A DNA stretch of 64,000 nucleotides from a bacterium BMS3Abin11 (GTDB taxonomy: Bacteria > Pseudomonadota > Gammaproteobacteria > BMS3Bbin11), in contig BDTD01000018.1 of NCBI GenBank assembly GCA_002897635.1, positions 62,001-126,000 of the forward strand, written 5' to 3'. Below the pieces are notes generated by a model, which ran no database searches, had not been told where the DNA came from, and saw nothing but the letters and a program-made list of their open reading frames with translations. The position numbers and the translations under genes are program-made. Position 1 is the stretch's first letter, and the number at the start of each line of letters is the position of its first letter. This document shows, one piece after another, positions 31,554-39,887 of the stretch.

Positions 31554-32226
31554 AGAACACTTACAACGACTTCAGAAATCACTGGGCTATTATTTCAATT
31601 CCAGGCCAGAGTTTTTAATCCGTGCATTAACCCATAGGAGCCACGGCCCCGATAACTATGAAAGGCTGGAATTTCTTGGTGACAGTCTGTTGGGTTTTAT
31701 CATTGCAGATATTATTTGTGAAAGGTTTCCTAATGCAGATGAAGGACAATTGACTCGATTGCGCGCGAGTCTTGTCAGGCAGGTAACACTGGCAGAACTT
31801 GGTAGAGAGTTGGATCTGGGCAGGTATCTAATTCTCGGTCCAGGAGTACTGAAAAGCGGTGATCAGGCGCGAGACTCCATTCTTTCTGATGTCATAGAGG
31901 CAATTATTGGTGTCATCTATCTTGATGGAGGAATTAACCCCTGTCGGCAATTCATCACCCGGATATTTGCCAGCAGACTTGCTTTATGTGAACCGGATAA
32001 TATTTTTAAAGACCCAAAAACTCGCTTGCAGGAGCTTTTACAACAAAGATCACAGAAACTCCCGGAATACACTATTCTTGATGTAAGCGGTCCACCACAC
32101 AAGCAGTCATTCAAAGTGCAATGCCTGATTGCTGATGGCAAGCAAGTGTTCCGTGGGCAAGGTGCTAGCCGTCGTAAGGCTGAGCAGGATTCTGCTGAAA
32201 AGGCTTTACAGGCCATTTCTGGATAA
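31546..32226 (+). CDS. rnc: Ribonuclease III
   Basis: RNase III cleaves double-stranded RNA, including the rRNA precursor. TTG 31546 overlaps the preceding gene and gives 226 residues, the same length as the E. coli enzyme. The nuclease signature ERLEFLGDS is at 39-47, with a second metal-binding Asp-Glu pair in SDVIEAIIGVIYLDGG. The double-stranded RNA-binding domain lies at the C-terminus (about 155-222; DPKTRLQELLQQR and GQGASRRKAEQDSAEKAL). An upstream in-frame extension to 31474 is unlikely to be translated. Confidence 0.95.
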   Translation: MNKEHLQRLQKSLGYYFNSRPEFLIRALTHRSHGPDNYERLEFLGDSLLGFIIADIICERFPNADEGQLTRLRASLVRQVTLAELGRELDLGRYLILGPGVLKSGDQARDSILSDVIEAIIGVIYLDGGINPCRQFITRIFASRLALCEPDNIFKDPKTRLQELLQQRSQKLPEYTILDVSGPPHKQSFKVQCLIADGKQVFRGQGASRRKAEQDSAEKALQAISG

Positions 32227-32238
32227 TCAGGGCTTATG

Positions 32239-32396
32239 GGCACCCTCTGTTAATCCATGAATATTCAACTTCCATCCCAAATCGTCCCTCTCTGCGTTAA
32301 GAATCTTCGCAATAGCTCTGCTATTACGTGCGATTCTTGTCTTGATATGTCCAATTTGGAATGCAATCTGACCTATCCAGAATTAATAGAAGTGCC
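32239..32396 (+). mobile_element. MITE-like repeat, copy 3 (158 bp), between rnc and era
   Basis: The element runs from GGCACC to AGTGCC and is nearly identical in layout and sequence to copy 20623-20780. Shared stretches include TTAATCCATGAATATTCA, CATCCCAAATCGTCC, CTCTGCGTTAAG, CTTCGCAATAGC, and TATCCAGAATT. The central hairpin is preserved with one change. It separates rnc from era, which in many relatives are adjacent or overlapping. The right end lies 3 bases before the era ATG. Confidence 0.87.
32388..32393 (+). promoter_or_regulatory. era ribosome-binding region supplied by the repeat
   Basis: AGAAGT lies inside the right terminal repeat with a 6-base spacer to ATG 32400. The corresponding bases of the sdhB-proximal copy read AGAGGT. 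The whole translation initiation region upstream of era is therefore repeat-derived. Confidence 0.55.
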
Positions 32397-32399
32397 CAT

Positions 32400-33293
32400 A
32401 TGACAAAAGCTTTCCGCGCAGGTTTTATTGCTATACTGGGTCGGCCAAATGTAGGCAAGTCGACGCTATTGAATCGCATCATCGGCAAGAAAATCAGCAT
32501 TACATCATCTAAGCCCCAGACCACCCGGCACCGTTTACTGGGCATCAATACAACAGAAGAATACCAGATGATTTTTGTTGACACACCAGGGGTACACCCT
32601 GGAAGTAAACGCTATATAAACCAGATCATGAATAAGACTGCCGCGAATGCCCTGATAGACGCTGATGTCACGCTATTAATGATTACATCTGAAGGGTGGA
32701 AGGAAGAGGATCGCCATGCCTTGAAGCTGGCACAGCAGGAAAAAACGAATCTGATATTGTTGATTAACAAAATTGATAAATTGAAAAACAAAAATCAGCT
32801 CCTGCCATTAATAGAATACTCCTCACAATTGCATAATTTCAAAGCGATTATCCCCCTCTCTGCAAGCGATGGAAATAATGTTCAGTCATTAGTGGATGTT
32901 TTACCTGAGTATCTTCCAGAAAGTCCCCTACTGTTTCCTGAAGGGCAGACGACAGATAAAGGTGCCCAATTTATCATTTCAGAAACGATAAGAGAGAAAC
33001 TTTTTCGCCAACTACACAATGAAATTCCCTATGCACTTGCAGTAGAAATCCAGCAGTTAGAGATGACAGAATCACTGATACGGGCAGATGCTATTGTCTG
33101 GGTGGAGAAAAATAGTCAGAAAGGGATAATAATTGGTAAGAAAGGTGAAAAATTACGCACTGTCGGTACTCATGCCAGGGAGGAACTGGAGTCCTATTTT
33201 GAACGAAAAGTATTTCTGCAGCTTTGGGTGAAGGTGAGAGAAAACTGGTCTGATGATGCAGTAATGTTACGCTCGATTGGGTATATAGAGTAA
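32400..33293 (+). CDS. era: GTPase Era
   Basis: Era binds the 3' end of 16S rRNA and assists 30S maturation. From ATG 32400 it has 297 residues. The G motifs are GRPNVGKS (14-21), DTPGVHPGSK and NKID. The C-terminal KH domain includes GIIIGKKGEKLRTVGTHARE. The length agrees with E. coli Era (301). An in-frame ATG-like start at 32361 lies within the repeat and is not native. recO follows two bases after the stop. Confidence 0.96.
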   Translation: MTKAFRAGFIAILGRPNVGKSTLLNRIIGKKISITSSKPQTTRHRLLGINTTEEYQMIFVDTPGVHPGSKRYINQIMNKTAANALIDADVTLLMITSEGWKEEDRHALKLAQQEKTNLILLINKIDKLKNKNQLLPLIEYSSQLHNFKAIIPLSASDGNNVQSLVDVLPEYLPESPLLFPEGQTTDKGAQFIISETIREKLFRQLHNEIPYALAVEIQQLEMTESLIRADAIVWVEKNSQKGIIIGKKGEKLRTVGTHAREELESYFERKVFLQLWVKVRENWSDDAVMLRSIGYIE

Positions 33294-33295
33294 GA

Positions 33296-34033
33296 ATGAG
33301 AGTACAGTCCCAGCCGGCCTTTTTGTTGCACGCAAGACCATTTCGTGAAACCAGTCTGATTATCGAAGTCTTTAGCCGGCAATACGGTCGAGTCGGTTTA
33401 CTTGCCCGTGGCGTTAGAAACCCGAAGTCCCGTAAACGTGCGTTGGTTATGCCATTCCAATCACTTTTACTGGGCTGGAGTGGTAAAGGGGAACTGCCTC
33501 TGCTTACCAGTATTGAGGCCACCGGTAGTGCAAGAGAACTGGCAGCTGAGCAAAGATATGCTGCTTTTTACCTGAATGAATTATTGCTGAAATTGTTACA
33601 TCGGTATGATGCACATGAGAGCCTGTTTGATTTTTACAGTAAGATTCTTGATGAAATCTATCAGGGTGTTCCGATACAGCATATTCTAAGGCGATTTGAA
33701 AAAGAACTTCTCAGCCAGAGTGGTTATGGTTTGATCCTGCACCACGAAGCAGGATCATCCCGTCCTGTTGTAGCAGAGGGTCTATATCAGTATATTCCTG
33801 AGCAAGGACCAAGGCCTGTCTCGCAAACAGCGCAGGAAAATCATCCTGAAGAACAGGGGATCTACATCAAGGGTAAAAGTTTACTGGATTATTACCATGA
33901 TGTATTTTATGACAAAGAGAGTTTGAAAGAGTGCCGTAGACTGGTTCGCCACCTGCTGGACAGGCAGTTGGGGGGCAAACCGTTACATAGCCGACGGGTA
34001 TTTCATCAGGTATTATCGGGACTTCAGTCGTAG
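33296..34033 (+). CDS. recO: DNA repair protein RecO
   Basis: RecO helps load RecA onto SSB-coated single-stranded DNA in the RecFOR pathway. The 245 residues have an N-terminal OB fold (about 1-80; FLLHARPFRETSLIIEVFS, then GRVGLLARGVRNPKS) and a helical C-terminal domain ending SRRVFHQVLSGL. The zinc-finger cysteines of some RecO proteins are not evident, as is common in gammaproteobacteria. The era-recO-pdxJ order is conserved. Confidence 0.93.
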   Translation: MRVQSQPAFLLHARPFRETSLIIEVFSRQYGRVGLLARGVRNPKSRKRALVMPFQSLLLGWSGKGELPLLTSIEATGSARELAAEQRYAAFYLNELLLKLLHRYDAHESLFDFYSKILDEIYQGVPIQHILRRFEKELLSQSGYGLILHHEAGSSRPVVAEGLYQYIPEQGPRPVSQTAQENHPEEQGIYIKGKSLLDYYHDVFYDKESLKECRRLVRHLLDRQLGGKPLHSRRVFHQVLSGLQS

Positions 34034-34035
34034 GC

Positions 34036-34125
34036 CGAAGATCTTAGGTCGTAAGCCGTAAATCAAAATCGTATTGACTTAAAACTCAAGACTTACAACC
34101 TATGACCAAAGACCTAAAACAGAAA
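34036..34125. repeat. Inverted arrays of 7-bp-type units between recO and pdxJ
   Basis: The 103-base gap contains a left part rich in units such as TTAGGTCGTAAGCCGTAAATC-like pieces, and a right part with their approximate complements (GACTTA, AGACTTACAACCTATGACC, AGACCTAAAAC). The spacing is close to 7 bases. It is another intergenic repeat of heptamer type, here inverted. No gene or clear terminator is seen. Confidence 0.5.
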
Positions 34126-34136
34126 ACTGAATTTAA

Positions 34137-34874
34137 ATGACTAGATTAAAACTCGGCGTCAACATCGATCACATAGCCTCTATTCGCCAGGCAAGAGGGA
34201 CTATCTACCCTGATCCTGTGCAGGCCGCTTTCATTGCTGAACAGGCGGGTGCAGATATCATTACTTTACATCTTCGTGAAGATCGCAGGCATATTCAGGA
34301 CAGGGATTTGGCCATCATGCGGCAGACTATTCAGACACGTATGAACCTGGAGATGGCAATTACCGATGAGATGATTGAGATCGCCATCAGAACTCTACCG
34401 GAAGAGGTTTGTCTGGTACCAGAAAAACGTGAGGAGCTTACTACTGAAGGCGGACTGGATGTGGTAGGGAATCTGCCCAGAATAAGAACAGGAGTTAAAC
34501 GTCTGCATAATGCAGGTGTCCTTGTTTCATTATTTATTGATCCTGACCCTGCGCAGCTTGATGCCTCCATTAACGCTGGGGCAAAGGTGGTTGAATTACA
34601 TACCGGGCATTTTGCAGATGCCGAGACTGATGAAGTGACTAACAGAGAGTTTCAATCGATAGTAGAAGCCGTCGACTATGGGAAAAGCAGGGGGCTAAAA
34701 GTCAATGCAGGCCATGGCCTGCATTATCACAATGTAGAACGGATAGCGATAATTAAGGGACTATCAGATCTAAATATAGGCCATGCTATCATTGCCCGGG
34801 CAGTTTTCACGGGTTTGGCAGAAGCTGTGCGTGAGATGAGAACCCTGATGGACAGGGCTAACAGGGTTCTATAA
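34137..34874 (+). CDS. pdxJ: Pyridoxine 5'-phosphate synthase PdxJ
   Basis: PdxJ condenses 1-deoxyxylulose 5-phosphate with 3-amino-2-oxopropyl phosphate to form pyridoxine 5'-phosphate. The 245 residues fold as a TIM barrel, with [16 protein letters not shown] at the N-terminus, [40 protein letters not shown] and [14 protein letters not shown]. The next gene in many relatives, acpS, is absent here; instead yggX is convergent with only 10 bases between stops. Confidence 0.96.
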   Translation: MTRLKLGVNIDHIASIRQARGTIYPDPVQAAFIAEQAGADIITLHLREDRRHIQDRDLAIMRQTIQTRMNLEMAITDEMIEIAIRTLPEEVCLVPEKREELTTEGGLDVVGNLPRIRTGVKRLHNAGVLVSLFIDPDPAQLDASINAGAKVVELHTGHFADAETDEVTNREFQSIVEAVDYGKSRGLKVNAGHGLHYHNVERIAIIKGLSDLNIGHAIIARAVFTGLAEAVREMRTLMDRANRVL

Positions 34875-34884
34875 ATGGACTGGA

Positions 34885-35169
34885 TTATTTCTTTGCCGGT
34901 GGAGGCTGAAAGCCTGCTGGCATCTGTCCCTCTTCACCTTCACCAAACAGAAAGCCTGTCATATGCTGCTCAATGATTTCCAGAGCCCGAGGGTCAGCAG
35001 TACTGAGTTGCATTTCATTCATAATAATTGTCAGGCGATCCATCCATTGACGCCAGCCTTCAGCTGAAATATTTTCATAAATTCGAATACCGAGCTCGCC
35101 TGGATGGGGAACCTCTTCAAGCCCGGGTGCTTCTTTCTTCAGTAACTGACAATTAACCATTCTACTCAT
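34885..35169 (-). CDS. yggX: YggX family Fe(2+)-trafficking / oxidative damage protection protein
   Basis: The 94-residue product begins SRMVNCQLLKKEAPGLE and continues PHPGELGIRIYENISAEGW, WMDRLTIIMNEMQLS and EQHMTGFLFGEGE, all typical of YggX. These small cytosolic proteins protect labile Fe-S clusters and are proposed to handle ferrous iron. The conserved N-terminal Cys is present at position 7. It is convergent with pdxJ. The C-terminus is Pro-rich (GFQPPPAKK). Confidence 0.93.
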   Translation of the reverse strand: MSRMVNCQLLKKEAPGLEEVPHPGELGIRIYENISAEGWRQWMDRLTIIMNEMQLSTADPRALEIIEQHMTGFLFGEGEEGQMPAGFQPPPAKK

Positions 35170-35519
35170 GTTGTCTAACCTGTTGTAATGCCGTGTGATT
35201 GATATACCAATTGTACCGTAAATGTAACAATTTTGTCCTAAACCCGCTAGAGATTAACCCGGATATTTCACAGGAATACAGGATTTTGGGGGAATCAGCT
35301 ATTTTCTACCTGATGGCCGGGTATATTTTTAATGCCTGTCTTGTCGATTTGTTCAGGATTCATGTATTCATAAGTATTTCTAAGATCTTTAGTATCAAAC
35401 TGAGATTACATCGATCCTTGCTGATGTAGAGGGTGGATTTATGCTTTATCGACCCCATATCTCTGGTAATATTACACTGGTAATATTACACTTTAAACGA
35501 TTTGCAAAGGAGTATAACT
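35170..35519. other. Intergenic region between yggX and the Fe-S carrier gene
   Basis: This 350-base AT-rich region separates divergent genes. A 76-codon frame at 35199-35429 lacks a ribosome-binding site and family similarity and is not called. The 3' part carries two perfect palindromic 14-base direct repeats (35463-35490) followed by AAAGGAG at 35506-35512. No promoter hexamers could be assigned with confidence. Confidence 0.6.
35463..35490. promoter_or_regulatory. Tandem 14-bp palindromic repeat, possible operator
   Basis: CTGGTAATATTACA occurs twice in direct succession (35463-35476 and 35477-35490), followed by CT. Each copy contains the perfect palindrome GTAATATTAC. The pair lies 29 bases upstream of the A-type carrier start, a suitable place for a repressor or activator site. 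The cognate regulator is unknown. Confidence 0.5.
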
Positions 35520-35918
35520 ATGGGCGAAGCAGCTTTTCAGACTGAAATTACTGGTGACGTGATGTCTATTACAGATATTGCACTTGAAAAGATGGGCGAA
35601 CTGCTTGAACAGGTGGAAGAAGATGTTGCGGGCATTCGGGTGTTTATCCACGGAGGTGGTTGTAGCGGTCTTTCCTATGGCATGACCTATGCTGAAGAAA
35701 AACTTGAATCTGATAGCCAGCTTGGCAACGATGACTGCAATATACTTGTTGATCCGATTGCACTTGGTTATCTTAAAGGCTGTGAAATTGATTTCCGTGA
35801 GGGCCCAACAGGCGCCAGTTTTATTTTTAATAATGTGTTCGAGTCAGTGGGCGGCTCTGGTGCCTGTGGCGGCGGCGGTGGTGGTTGTGGTGCCAATGGT
35901 TGTGGCGGCTACGGCTAA
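35520..35918 (+). CDS. A-type iron-sulfur carrier (HesB/IscA/ErpA family) with altered Gly/Cys-rich C-terminus
   Basis: The 132-residue product starts at ATG 35520 behind AAAGGAG. It has the HesB fold with the first conserved Cys in FIHGGGCSGLSYGM. The family's second motif, normally CGCGxSF, is replaced by GGSGACGGGGGGCGANGCGG, which has three Cys spread over a Gly-rich tail. Family members deliver Fe-S clusters to apoproteins. The changed spacing could alter cluster binding. The neighbouring ATP-grasp gene overlaps its 3' end. Confidence 0.8.
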   Translation: MGEAAFQTEITGDVMSITDIALEKMGELLEQVEEDVAGIRVFIHGGGCSGLSYGMTYAEEKLESDSQLGNDDCNILVDPIALGYLKGCEIDFREGPTGASFIFNNVFESVGGSGACGGGGGGCGANGCGGYG

Positions 35919-37207
35919 TTCAAGTTAACAAACGACCACTTAACGCGGCGAAACGCCGCGTATTACTTGTATCCCCGCCTGAAAGCTATCGTATTCAGCC
36001 CTACGTCCGGGCGGCTATTTCACTTGGTATTGATGTTAATCTTGCTTCCCAGGGCGAGTGGGCTATCTCTTCGCCACATTCTGCTGGTATCGATGTTCCT
36101 CTTCAAGACCACAGGACGGCACTCACTACACTGGTAGAGTTATTCAAACAGCGGCAGTACGATGCGGTTATTGGAACCGATGACAGTACACTTGAACTTG
36201 CTGCTAAGCTCGCTAAAAAGATCGGCCTACAGCAGAATCCTCCCACAGCTGTTCGATTGGCCAGGCGCAAGGATTTGTCACGACAATGTCTGCATCAGGC
36301 AGGTATACAGGTGCCTGCTTTTTCGGTCGTGGAGGTAAGCGAGCATCAACTGCCTGATAAGCCGCATTTCGGTTTTCCCTGTGTCATTAAACCGTTGGCA
36401 TTATCGGGCAGCAGGGGAGTAATACGCGCCAATTCATACGAGGGCCTGAATCAGGGAATACAGCGAAGTCTTAAAATTATTTCGGAGCAGACTGATTTAT
36501 ATGAGAAAACTCATCTTCTCCTGGAACAGTTTATTCCTGGAAGAGAGTTTGCCATCGAGGGGATCTTGTCTGATGGACAACTCGATGTGCTCGCCGTTTT
36601 TGATAAACCTGATCCCATGGAAGGCCCATATTTTGAAGAGACTTATTACATTTCACCCGCAAGAGTAACACTGAATGAAAAGCAGATTTTAGTAGAAACA
36701 GCACAAAATGCCTGTAGGGCGTTTGGCCTGGTTACCGGGCCAGTCCATGCTGAATGCCGCCTTAATAAACAGGGGGCATGGTTGATAGAACTTGCAGCAA
36801 GGACGATTGGCGGTCTTTGTAGCCGTTTGCTGAGTTTTGGTACCGGCTATTCGCTTGAACAGCTGGTACTTGCGAATGCTATTGGTCTGGAATTACCACT
36901 GGAGCTTAATGACGGTGCAGCAGGTGTCCTTATGCTGCCGACAGAAGAAGCAGGTATCCTGCGCCGTGTTGAGGGAGTTATGAAGGCTGAAAAGGTGCCA
37001 TACATTGACGATATCGAGATTAGCTTGCGCGAAGGATACCACGTATTTCCATTACCTGAAGGGATGAGTTATCTGGGCTTCATTTTTTCTACAGCGCCAG
37101 ACTCAGACAAAGTCGAACAGGCATTGAGGGATGCCCATGCTCTATTGAACCCTGTGATTGCACCATTTTGGCCGGTTTCTGTAGGCAAAAAAGGGGCCAG
37201 CGCCTAA
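35885..37207 (+). CDS. ATP-grasp domain protein (carboxylate-amine ligase type)
   Basis: The 440-residue frame has no ATG near its 5' end. GTG 35885 and TTG 35900 both lie inside the preceding gene, implying coupled translation. Similarity begins around RRVLLVSPPESYRIQPYV. The ATP-grasp fold is visible in FGFPCVIKPLALSGSRGV, LLLEQFIPGREFAIEG and GPVHAECRLNKQGAWLIELA, which carry nucleotide- and Mg-binding residues. A C-terminal region, GGLCSRLLSFGTGYSLEQLV, recalls L-amino-acid ligases. The substrate is unknown; the fixed link to an A-type carrier is notable. Confidence 0.8.
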   Translation: MWCQWLWRLRLIQVNKRPLNAAKRRVLLVSPPESYRIQPYVRAAISLGIDVNLASQGEWAISSPHSAGIDVPLQDHRTALTTLVELFKQRQYDAVIGTDDSTLELAAKLAKKIGLQQNPPTAVRLARRKDLSRQCLHQAGIQVPAFSVVEVSEHQLPDKPHFGFPCVIKPLALSGSRGVIRANSYEGLNQGIQRSLKIISEQTDLYEKTHLLLEQFIPGREFAIEGILSDGQLDVLAVFDKPDPMEGPYFEETYYISPARVTLNEKQILVETAQNACRAFGLVTGPVHAECRLNKQGAWLIELAARTIGGLCSRLLSFGTGYSLEQLVLANAIGLELPLELNDGAAGVLMLPTEEAGILRRVEGVMKAEKVPYIDDIEISLREGYHVFPLPEGMSYLGFIFSTAPDSDKVEQALRDAHALLNPVIAPFWPVSVGKKGASA

Positions 37208-37242
37208 GCAGCAGCTGACCGAGAAAAATATTTTTTTAGATA

Positions 37243-38007
37243 TTAAGGTAATTTTACGATTGCGTTAATGCCCAGATTGTAGAGTTGTGATTTGCCCTGA
37301 TTGCCTTCATATTCAAATTCCAGGTCAAAATTCCTGGTTATATGTACGCCAAGGCCCAGGCCGTAACCGATCTGCGTTTTATTTTCCTGAACAATTTGTT
37401 CTTGCCCAACGCCTGGGCCTACCGGTTTTTGTCCTACTAGTTTCTTTGTTGTTATAGGTTGTCCAGTCACGGGATCAAATGTAGGCTCACCGGTTGTATC
37501 ATCTAGTACCGGGATTTCACGAATTATATCTTCATATTTTTGTTCTACTGAAACGGTAGTAATTTTGAATCGTGAAGCAACAATTCCGACTTTTCCCTTG
37601 GCATATATGCGACCCGCGGTGCGATATGCGATATAACCGCTGTATAAGGGGTTTTCCCATTTACCGCCGGCCGGATAAATGCTCGGATTGCTGGATGGAA
37701 TACCGTTGACATCGCCAGAGCTGCTGCTCGGCAGGTACTCAAACTCAAATGCGGCTTTGCCCTTCCAGACTGGTCGGGCGAATTCATAGCCGAGTATCAG
37801 CCCTGTGTTTGTCGCTTCTTGTTCACCAATGCCGTCGTCACTGTTGTACATCGACGCGTATTTAGCACCGATCAACCATTGACCGTTCGCTGATTCACCA
37901 AAGAATGGCCCGTCACCGGGTTGATCATATTCTGTTGCTGAAGCAGATAGAGCGACCAGCATTGCGGGCAATACTAGTAATTGAGCAAAGGTTTTTTTAG
38001 TTGTCAT
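37243..38007 (-). CDS. Outer-membrane beta-barrel protein, unknown function
   Basis: The 254-residue product has a signal peptide (about 1-24, ending ASATEYD) and repeated amphipathic strands. These include QWLIGAKYASMYN, TGLILGYEFARP, KAAFEFEYLP and the terminal strands IGYGLGLGVHITRNFDLEFE and LYNLGINAIVKLP. This is the pattern of a small OmpA-like or OmpW-like barrel of about eight strands. A loop of about 50 residues (VEQKYEDIIREIPVLDD onwards) is Pro- and Thr-rich. A monocistronic minus-strand gene; the 180 bases upstream are AT-rich. Confidence 0.75.
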   Translation of the reverse strand: MTTKKTFAQLLVLPAMLVALSASATEYDQPGDGPFFGESANGQWLIGAKYASMYNSDDGIGEQEATNTGLILGYEFARPVWKGKAAFEFEYLPSSSSGDVNGIPSSNPSIYPAGGKWENPLYSGYIAYRTAGRIYAKGKVGIVASRFKITTVSVEQKYEDIIREIPVLDDTTGEPTFDPVTGQPITTKKLVGQKPVGPGVGQEQIVQENKTQIGYGLGLGVHITRNFDLEFEYEGNQGKSQLYNLGINAIVKLP

Positions 38008-38188
38008 GGTCGACCTCTTGCGTGGTATCTGGTTAACGTAAATAACATGTTTAGGACAAATCTAGCAGGAAAATCTATATTTCTCAACACCCTGCGCATG
38101 ATTTAGAGAAAAATAATTCAGAATAGTTAATAACTTATTGTTATATATTGATATATAAATGCGATTATTTCATAAATTTAAGTAAATA

Positions 38189-38617
38189 TTAGTTCCAAAG
38201 CCTGTTCCACCACCGTTTTCTGTTCCCTGGCAAGATAACATCTGTACCCAGCGGCACAGGTTTGTCTCTACTCATTACCCAGCCCGGTTGTGCAGGTGCG
38301 TTGCTCGAACCGCAGGATGACCCAAGGTTATTCGGGTCAAAGATCTTTACCAGTGCCGGATTAGAAAAATCATCGGCATAAACGATCCCGCAGTAATCTT
38401 CACCATGCTCTTTGCGTAATAATGTATCCATGCGTAAAATGAATTGATCGAGTTCTTCTCTGTCGGCCAGCTTTTCAGGTAAATCGTGTCCAGGCGCATA
38501 AATATACCAGCCTTCATACTTTTGATTTCGAATAGCTGACCAGAGATCATCAAGCTTTTCCCACTGCATTACTCCGCGCAGGATGCCATTATACTTTTCC
38601 AGAAATTCTTCTGACAT
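38189..38617 (-). CDS. Conserved-looking hypothetical protein, 142 aa
   Basis: From ATG 38617, with AGGAAA six bases upstream, the frame encodes 142 residues starting SEEFLEKYNGILRGVMQWEK. It is rich in Trp and Tyr (KYEGWYIYAPGHDLPEKL) and contains CGIVYADDFSNPALVKIFDP, followed by LGSSCGSSNAPAQPGW. No signal peptide or membrane segment is seen. The family is not recognised. It is divergent from the next gene with 117 bases between starts. Confidence 0.65.
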   Translation of the reverse strand: MSEEFLEKYNGILRGVMQWEKLDDLWSAIRNQKYEGWYIYAPGHDLPEKLADREELDQFILRMDTLLRKEHGEDYCGIVYADDFSNPALVKIFDPNNLGSSCGSSNAPAQPGWVMSRDKPVPLGTDVILPGNRKRWWNRLWN

Positions 38618-38734
38618 GACATTTCCTGAATCTATTGTGAATGTGTTAGCCAGAAGTTTACAGTATGATTTGTCCCGACGTAATGTTTTTCCCGATGAAC
38701 TACCTGTCGAAGGCAAAAAATAGCGGATCAACAA

Positions 38735-39679
38735 ATGTTGACTCGAATACCCCTGCTTATATTATTGCTGACTATCATTATTGGTGCTGGTTCCCTGATG
38801 ATGGAAAGGATCGATACCCCCGTATTGCTATCGGATGATCCGTTGCAGCTAGCCATGGAGTTGATGAATGAAGGAAGGATGCAAGAGGTCATTTATCTTG
38901 CACGTTTCAGCCGTCAGTATTTACCACCCGATCCGCAATATTCCGCTTTGCAGTTTGAACGTGAGGCTAACACATCTCTTGATTCCAACATCTACCTGCT
39001 GGAACGCTTCCTGGCAGGAGCACTGACAGGCGAAGCCACGAATACCCCTGAACTTGCAGGAACGATGACGCTGGACATGCTGGTGATTGGTGATATTCGG
39101 GATCTGCTGGTACAGGGCTACAAAGAGTTCGATAACGGGCAGGGCGATGAAGTCATCATGGGGCTATCTGCAGCAGGATTATTACTTACCCTGGTTCCGG
39201 AGTTATCGTGGGCACCAGCCCTGTTCAAGACTTTCTGGCGTGGCAGGCATTTTTCCATACCATTTCAGAAACTAATTCGGAAGACTCTTTCAGATGCCCG
39301 TAAGACGGGTGACTACCGAAGCCTGAGGAAAATGATGAGCCATTTCAGGGAGATCGTCGATAACCTGGGAACCGGTCCGGCCATGACGGTCATCAAGCGT
39401 GTCGATAGTGCTGAAGATCTGGCACTACTGGCTAGCAGAGTAAAAATAGCACCAGTAGAAGCCTACACCCTTACCAGTATCAATGGCGCCAAATCTCTGA
39501 AAAATATTACAACAACAGGTGCTAAAAAGGGAAAACTGATTAAGCGAGTGAAGCTGGCTACTCGCCAGCAAAAATTATTTGGTAAGGCAGTGGGATTGAT
39601 CCCAGTGAGCTGGCTGGCAGGTGTTTTTGGACTATCGCTACTGCTGGCGTTTTATGTAATAACCAAAGGTAGAAAATAG
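38735..39679 (+). CDS. Hypothetical membrane protein with N- and C-terminal helices
   Basis: The 314-residue product has an N-terminal membrane segment (about 4-24, IPLLILLLTIIIGAGSLMM), a central hydrophobic hairpin-like region (about 140-165, VIMGLSAAGLLLTLVPEL) and a C-terminal helix (about 288-308). Basic residues (RQQKLFGK) precede the last helix. The intervening soluble part is helical. No family is recognised. It could be an envelope assembly or storage protein, but nothing in the sequence decides this. Confidence 0.65.
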   Translation: MLTRIPLLILLLTIIIGAGSLMMERIDTPVLLSDDPLQLAMELMNEGRMQEVIYLARFSRQYLPPDPQYSALQFEREANTSLDSNIYLLERFLAGALTGEATNTPELAGTMTLDMLVIGDIRDLLVQGYKEFDNGQGDEVIMGLSAAGLLLTLVPELSWAPALFKTFWRGRHFSIPFQKLIRKTLSDARKTGDYRSLRKMMSHFREIVDNLGTGPAMTVIKRVDSAEDLALLASRVKIAPVEAYTLTSINGAKSLKNITTTGAKKGKLIKRVKLATRQQKLFGKAVGLIPVSWLAGVFGLSLLLAFYVITKGRK

Positions 39680-39883
39680 ATCGTATGAAAGATAAAAGAG
39701 TACTGCTCCCTTTTCTTACTTTCCAGAATTAGTCGTATCATAAAGGCAGAAAGCAAGACCCCTGTCTTTTCGAAAAATATACCTCCTGGTTAGCTCGTTA
39801 GAGAGAAAAATATGAAGTACAGATTTCTACTCTCAGTAAATTTATAGGCTGTACTCGCGCCGGTTGCGGAGAACTGTTACTGT
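39680..39883. other. Intergenic, no recognised feature
   Basis: These 204 bases between the membrane protein gene and the 261-bp element show no coding frame, no clear terminator hairpin and no promoter that could be supported. Confidence 0.5.
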
Positions 39884-39887
39884 CTAA

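Noticed and set aside
32361-32399. N-terminal extension of era
   Set aside because: It lies in the repeat; ATG 32400 gives the family-standard N-terminus.
35199-35429. 76-codon plus-strand frame between yggX and the Fe-S carrier gene
   Set aside because: No ribosome-binding site, no family similarity, and composition like the surrounding AT-rich DNA.
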